A program made the position numbers and the translations under genes. From Setophaga petechia (Eukaryota; Chordata; Aves; Passeriformes; Parulidae): 64,000 nucleotides of DNA. Below the pieces are notes generated by a model, which was not told the DNA's origin, made no database searches, and saw only the letters and a program-made list of their open reading frames with translations. Below are positions 59,881 through 64,000 of this stretch, one piece after another; the first letter of the stretch is position 1; every line of letters begins with the position of its first letter. The DNA is taken from positions 2,561,001 to 2,625,000 of the forward strand of contig JANCRA010000014.1 in the NCBI GenBank assembly GCA_024362935.1, in the 5' to 3' direction.

Positions 59881-60520
59881 CCATCTGATTTTCCTGCTGA
59901 TTTCCCTAATTCCGGACATGGAATTGCCTCTCCAGCAAGGCAACCTTTGAAACTGGATTTTGGGATTTTTCTTTTCTTCAAAAGCAAGGGAGTGAAAAGA
60001 GGGAGGAGGTGGGATACCCTGGATATTCCAGCACTGGGACTGATTTCCATCTGTTTTCTTCCTTTTGTCCTCCACTCCTTCATGGACTCATGGAATTGTT
60101 GAGGTTGGAAAATCCCTTCAACAGTATTGAGTCCAACCCTTAACCTAGTGGTTCCGAGCCTACTGTGTGAAATGATCTGATCTTTTCTAATTTTGAGGTT
60201 TTGGGATGTTCCTTTTCTTCAAGAACAGGGGAGTGAAAGGAGAGAGGAGATATCCTGGATATTTTTCCAGTCTTTGGCTCTTATCTTGAAGCAGAGAAAG
60301 GAAATGTAGGAACAAACTGGATTTGAGGTGTTGGGGTTTAGCAAGGAGCTTATTTAGATTGTTGTTCCCTACATGGGGAACATGGGCTGGAATTCATCAC
60401 CAGCAAATGTCCTTGCAATCCCAGAGCCTGTCCATCCTTTGTCCAGCTGATTTTCATGGTGATTTCCCTAATTCCAGACGTGGAGTGCCTCTCCATCAAA
60501 CCAACTTCTGAAATCAGTGA
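59881..60520. repeat. Mosaic of local duplicates, related to 62990-63489
   Basis: Three relations are visible: 59881-59960 resembles 60443-60515 (GATTTCCCTAATTCC, CCTCTCCA); 59955-60030 resembles 60190-60275 (TTTTGGGA, CTTTTCTTCAA, GGGAGTGAAA); and 60031-60437 matches 62990-63489. Confidence 0.85.
60081..60160 (-). mobile_element. CR1: CR1 LINE 3' tail (older type)
   Basis: CATGGACTCATGGAATTGTT, GAGGTTGGAAAATCCCTTCA and GAGTCCAACCCTTAACCTAG are the reverse complement of a CR1 tail. It lies inside the duplicated segment; the sister copy is at 63039-63121. Confidence 0.82.
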
Positions 60521-60577
60521 AAAAGCCTGGAAAACCTCTGTGCTGAAATTAGAGGTATCACCGTGGGATTACAGAGA

Positions 60578-60702
60578 AATTAAAGACTAAATCTGGTGAG
60601 GAAAGAGAGACACCAAAGGAATTAAAGGCTAAATCTGGTGAGGATGGGGAGACACCAAAGGAATTAAAGGCTAAATCTGGTGAGCATAGGGAGACACCAA
60701 AA
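60578..60702. repeat. Tandem repeat, about 2.7 units of 47 bp
   Basis: AATTAAAGGCTAAATCTGGT, then GAGGATGGGGAGACACCAAA, with the first unit slightly diverged (AATTAAAGACTAAATC). Confidence 0.92.
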
Positions 60703-60903
60703 CCCCGTTGACCGAAATTATGCTGGATATCAAAGCAATTTGTTTCAAAACCCCGGCACGAGGATGCGCCAACAGAGAATTAGCGGGAACGGGTTCTTTT
60801 CATCTGTGACCCCTTCCCTGCCTTGAACCACGGGGGGCTCCTGCCATGTCCATGGCTTTCAAACACAACATTTTAAATACAACATTTGAAACACAACATT
60901 TGC

Positions 60904-61407
60904 TGTCTCTCAGGTAGCTGTTGTTAATTGCTGCCCCGAGATGTGCAGGATTGTCTCTGTTTTGGCCCTCGTGGCTGAAGAACGAATCTGGACTCTTTAC
61001 TTTTCAGTCTTGAGGTTGTTGATTAATTCTTATCTATAAAATTTTCTTTCTGCCCAGCTGAGGTCTGCTCAGCAGGGCAGCCACAGGCACTCTGACCGCC
61101 CCCAGAGGTGGTGTTGCCTTTTTATACTACAAACTATGTATAACATATTTACACCTAATTCCCAACACCTATCACCTGTGTTAGACAGTGAGCTTCTACT
61201 CTAAACCAATCCCAAAGTGCCAAAATCACTGCAGAAAATGGAGAACAAGAAGAAGAAGGAGAAAGGCTGGACACACCCAAATTCCTCCATCTTGTCCCCA
61301 TAACCCCCATACCAAAAATCCTAAAATCCACATTTTCACCCTGTGATCATTTTGTTATTACACCATTCAAACCTCTGCGACTTTCACGTCCTCATACAAA
61401 CCTGACA
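60904..61407 (-). mobile_element. Solo LTR of an endogenous retrovirus (ERVK-like)
   Basis: On the minus strand the 504-bp element starts TGTCAGGTTTGTATGAGG and ends CTGAGAGACA, giving TGTC...GACA inverted ends. Flanks ATTTGC (60898-60903) and ACTTGC (61408-61413) agree at five of six positions, fitting a 6-bp target duplication with one later C-to-T change. A TATA box (GTATAAAAAG on the minus strand, about 61120) precedes a GC-rich leader with CTGCTGAGCAGACCTC. The 6-bp duplication suggests the ERVK class. No internal genes remain. Confidence 0.85.
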
Positions 61408-61640
61408 ACTTGCTCCAGGGGTCAAAATCAAATCCCCAGGTGCTCTGGTCTGTGTGCAGGGTCTCTGAGCCCCTCAATGGGATCCTCAGGAACTCTGGTC
61501 ACCCAGAGGGATGTGCTGAGTTCCGACAGTTGTCCCCAGCCCCGGATCAGGGGGATCCCGGGATGGGCACGGCGCTGCCGCCGGCATCTGGTTCTCATGT
61601 TCAACCTCAGCTCTTCCACTGGGGCTCGGGTGACAAGGGA
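61408..61640. other. Unique sequence, CpG-moderate
   Basis: CCCCGGATCAGGGGGATCCC and GGCACGGCGCTGCCGCCGGC make it CpG-enriched. No frame is recognised. Confidence 0.4.
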
Positions 61641-62250
61641 ACAATGCTGGCCCTGCAGACTGACTAATTAGGCTGCATCTGGAGCTAATTAAGCGTGGAG
61701 TCGCGGCCTGGGGAGCACTCCCCTTATCAAGGCAGCAGAAGGGGCGAGACAGGAGGAAAAATCGCTGCTGATAGGGCTCGGCTCTGCCGTGGAAGCAATT
61801 TGAGGGCAGTGGAAATCAGAGTTTGATCCCGCGGAAAAAGGGGAGTGGGATTGGTCCCAGGATGATGAACCTGGGCTGGTTTTTGGTTTGATGGAGAGGG
61901 GGAAAGGTGGGAGCTGGAGATATTTCAAATAATTAATTAAGATTGGCTTTGAACTCTTGCTTCTGTGCGTAATGTATGGGCATGGAGATGCCTCTTCAGC
62001 ATTAATATCATTTAATATTTTAGTTTCTGATACTCCTTGGCATTTGTAATTAAATGAAATGACCTTTGATAGGTGAAGCACACTCTGATCTCTCTTTTTT
62101 TTCATGCTATTAAATGGAATTTCTATTGTTAGATATTCTAATCTTAGTTTTGTTTGGTCAAAACTGGGAGAAATATGGTTTCCATCGCTTTATCAGCCAC
62201 TAATTAGGATGAGGCTGCACATTTTTTAATAGCTGGACAGTTTTATTTTT
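61641..62250. promoter_or_regulatory. Candidate conserved noncoding element
   Basis: TAAT-core motifs (GACTAATTAGG, GAGCTAATTAAGCG, AATAATTAATTAAG, CACTAATTAGG) and GATA-like CTTATCAAGG and CTGATAGGG are clustered. The second half (61925-62110) is A/T-rich, CpG-poor and free of any recognised repeat, a texture typical of deeply conserved noncoding DNA. Inference only. Confidence 0.35.
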
Positions 62251-62989
62251 TCAGTCAATGAATTCTTGTGGAGGTCCAGAAAATCCAGAGTACAGGGAGT
62301 CACAGGAGTTTAAACATGAAGTAGCAGAGTTTATTTTTGATTTTTCATCATAACACTTGCAATGCCAATAAATGGAGAGAAATCCTCCAAGCCCCACAGA
62401 TAAATTTGTCATGGCTTGGTTCAGAACAGTAAATTATTTTTAGATGCATTTTAATTCCTCTTTTCTGACCTGGAAATGTTTTATTTCCAGGATGGAAATG
62501 GTTTAGCTGCAGTTCTCATCAAGAGGAGGTTTTATGATTGATTTTTTTTCCTATTTTTTGCTGTTTTCTTTGTCTTGGAGCCATCCCCAAGAACTGCCTG
62601 GGATTATCCAGCTTCATCCATGGATCCCTCCAATGCTGGAATTCCCACAATCCTGGTGTTCCTTAGGGCTCATTGCTCCTTCCCAACCTGCACCATTTAA
62701 ATCCATTTTGGTGAGGTGAGATCTGGGTTTCTGCCAAAGCTTTTTCAGGATTTAGAGCTCTTTGTGCCTCCTCCAAATTACCCTCTCCATGCTGGGAGTG
62801 TCCATCTCTGAACATTCCCTATTGTGCAGAGGGAAAAGTCCTAAAGCCAGAGAAATCCCCAAAATTGTTGATGTTTTTATTTTATGTTTAACATATTATA
62901 CATCAAACTTATTAATATTTGGGGTTTTGATCCCACCAGTGGCATCAAGCTCCAGAAGTCCTCTGCTCCCAGCCCACCTCTGAGCCCAG
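62251..62989. other. Unique sequence, no gene recognised
   Basis: Nothing beyond T-rich stretches is seen. Confidence 0.5.
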
Positions 62990-63489
62990 CACCAGGACTG
63001 ATTTTGGTGTGTTTTCTTCCTTTTGCACTTCCCTCCTTCATGGAATCATGGAATTGTTGAGGTTGGAAAATCCCTCCAACATTACTGAGTCCAACCCTTA
63101 ACCTGGAAATTCCAAGGCCACCATGGAACCTTTCCCATGGGATTTTGGGCAGTTGAAAGTCCAACTCCAGCCTGGGATGAGGAGGGGAAAAATACTCACA
63201 GAGATGCTTTGATCCGTGTAAAATGATCTGATCTTCCCTGAATTTTGAGGTTTTGGGACGTTCTTTTTCTTTGAGAGCAGGGGAGTGAAAGGAGCTGAGA
63301 TATCCTGGGTATTTTTCCAATCTTTGGCTCTTACCTTGAAGCAGAGAAGGGAAATGTAGGAACAAACTGGGTTTGTGATCTTGGGGTTTAACAAGGAGCC
63401 TATGCAGATTGTTGTTCCCTAAGTAGGGAACAGGGGCTGGAATTCATTCCCAGCAAATGTCCTTGCAGTCCCAGAGTCTGTCAATCTCC
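62990..63489. repeat. Duplicate of 60031-60437
   Basis: GTGTTTTCTTCCTTTTG, the CR1 tail, AAATGATCTGATCTTCCCTG, GGGAGTGAAAGGAGCTGAG, AAATGTAGGAACAAACTGG, TTGTTCCCTAAGTAGGGAAC and CCAGCAAATGTCCTTGCAGT occur in the same order as in the first copy. An extra piece of about 95 bp (63122-63215) is present only here. Confidence 0.9.
63039..63121 (-). mobile_element. CR1: CR1 LINE 3' tail, sister of 60081-60160
   Basis: CATGGAATCATGGAATTGTT, GAGGTTGGAAAATCCCTCCA and GAGTCCAACCCTTAACCTGG, closer to the CR1 consensus than its sister copy. Confidence 0.85.
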
Positions 63490-64000
63490 AGACTTCAGGA
63501 TTCTGGTGCAATTTGCCACATTAAACTCTGGATTTTCCTGAGCACAGACCTCAAGGATCAGACAGTTCCATTTGTGGGCGAGTGTGTGTGTGTGGGAGTG
63601 AAAGGTCACCTCGGGCTTATCTCTAAATAAACCCAGGAAACTCCAAATCAGTTTCTTTTTTTTTTTTCTTTTTTTTTTTTTGTTATGCTGTGCAGGCTGG
63701 CAATGGGCAAAGCAGCCTGGACAGTTTTGTTTTTTTTTTTAATACCCAAATATTCCCCACTGGAGCATGACCTCAAATATTAGCTTTCCACCTAGCAAGA
63801 CTAGACAGGAGCAGGGCAAAGGCACGTCTGTTCCTTAGCCCTGATGCAGGAAAAACTATTTAGATCTGCTTTTTTTTTAATTATTATTTTTTTCAGCCCC
63901 TCCTGGGCGTGTTTACTTTCTTTGGGGCTCATGAATGGCGGCTTCAGAGCCCCCCTCATTGTGATTTTCCCCAAACATCCCTTTCTCTCCGTGCTTTTTC
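63490..64000. other. Unique sequence with T-runs
   Basis: T-runs at 63653-63681, about 63730 and 63872, and (GT)n at about 63581-63592. No gene is seen up to the window end. Confidence 0.55.

Overview
This window reads as vertebrate, and specifically bird, nuclear DNA. No convincing protein-coding gene was found. All long open stretches are ORFs of about 240 codons or fewer, with no recognisable domain, no codon bias and no consistent partner exons. Several of the longest run through tandem repeats. The bird assignment rests on many 5'-truncated CR1 LINE 3' ends, on both strands, carrying the diagnostic CR1 tail (AAGGTCCCTTCCAACCC and its complement, in one case followed by an 8-bp terminal direct repeat). 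Several solo LTRs of one interspersed family point to a songbird; that refinement is inference from memory of passerine repeats.

Layout. 0-2.5 kb: a solo LTR with an exact 5-bp target duplication, a two-copy 353-bp tandem duplication, and CR1. 2.5-10.4 kb: unique sequence with CR1 tails and a striking 258-bp, about 98% identical inverted repeat (7.7 and 8.7 kb). 10.4-11.6 kb: a long CR1 fragment next to an LTR whose A/T-rich part has expanded into an (AATAT)n-type array. 11.6-20.3 kb: mostly featureless. 20.3-20.95 kb: a three-unit repeat of about 91 bp followed by a CpG-rich block that looks LTR-like. 21.8-22.5 kb: weak splice-like signals. 22.6-23.9 kb: a minisatellite split by a solo LTR. 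28-31.4 kb: a dense repeat cluster (AT satellites, another LTR, a CpG-rich block, two minisatellites, one with a 160-bp higher-order period). 32.7-37.8 kb: three further two-copy tandem duplications, with a CpG-rich possible regulatory block at 34.1 kb. 39-47 kb: scattered CR1 tails. 47-55 kb: mostly unique sequence with CpG-rich islands and a (TTTTA)n tract. 56-64 kb: low-copy duplicated segments, a possible short LTR, and a clear ERVK-like solo LTR.

Interpretation. The window is best read as intergenic or intronic avian DNA shaped by CR1 retrotransposition, solo-LTR formation and repeated local duplication. Whether it lies inside a gene cannot be decided from the sequence alone. The CpG-rich blocks are the best candidates for regulatory function, but conservation data are needed. 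Nothing here amounts to a clearly new biological system; the inverted repeat, the higher-order minisatellite and the recurrent two-copy duplications are the most unusual structures.
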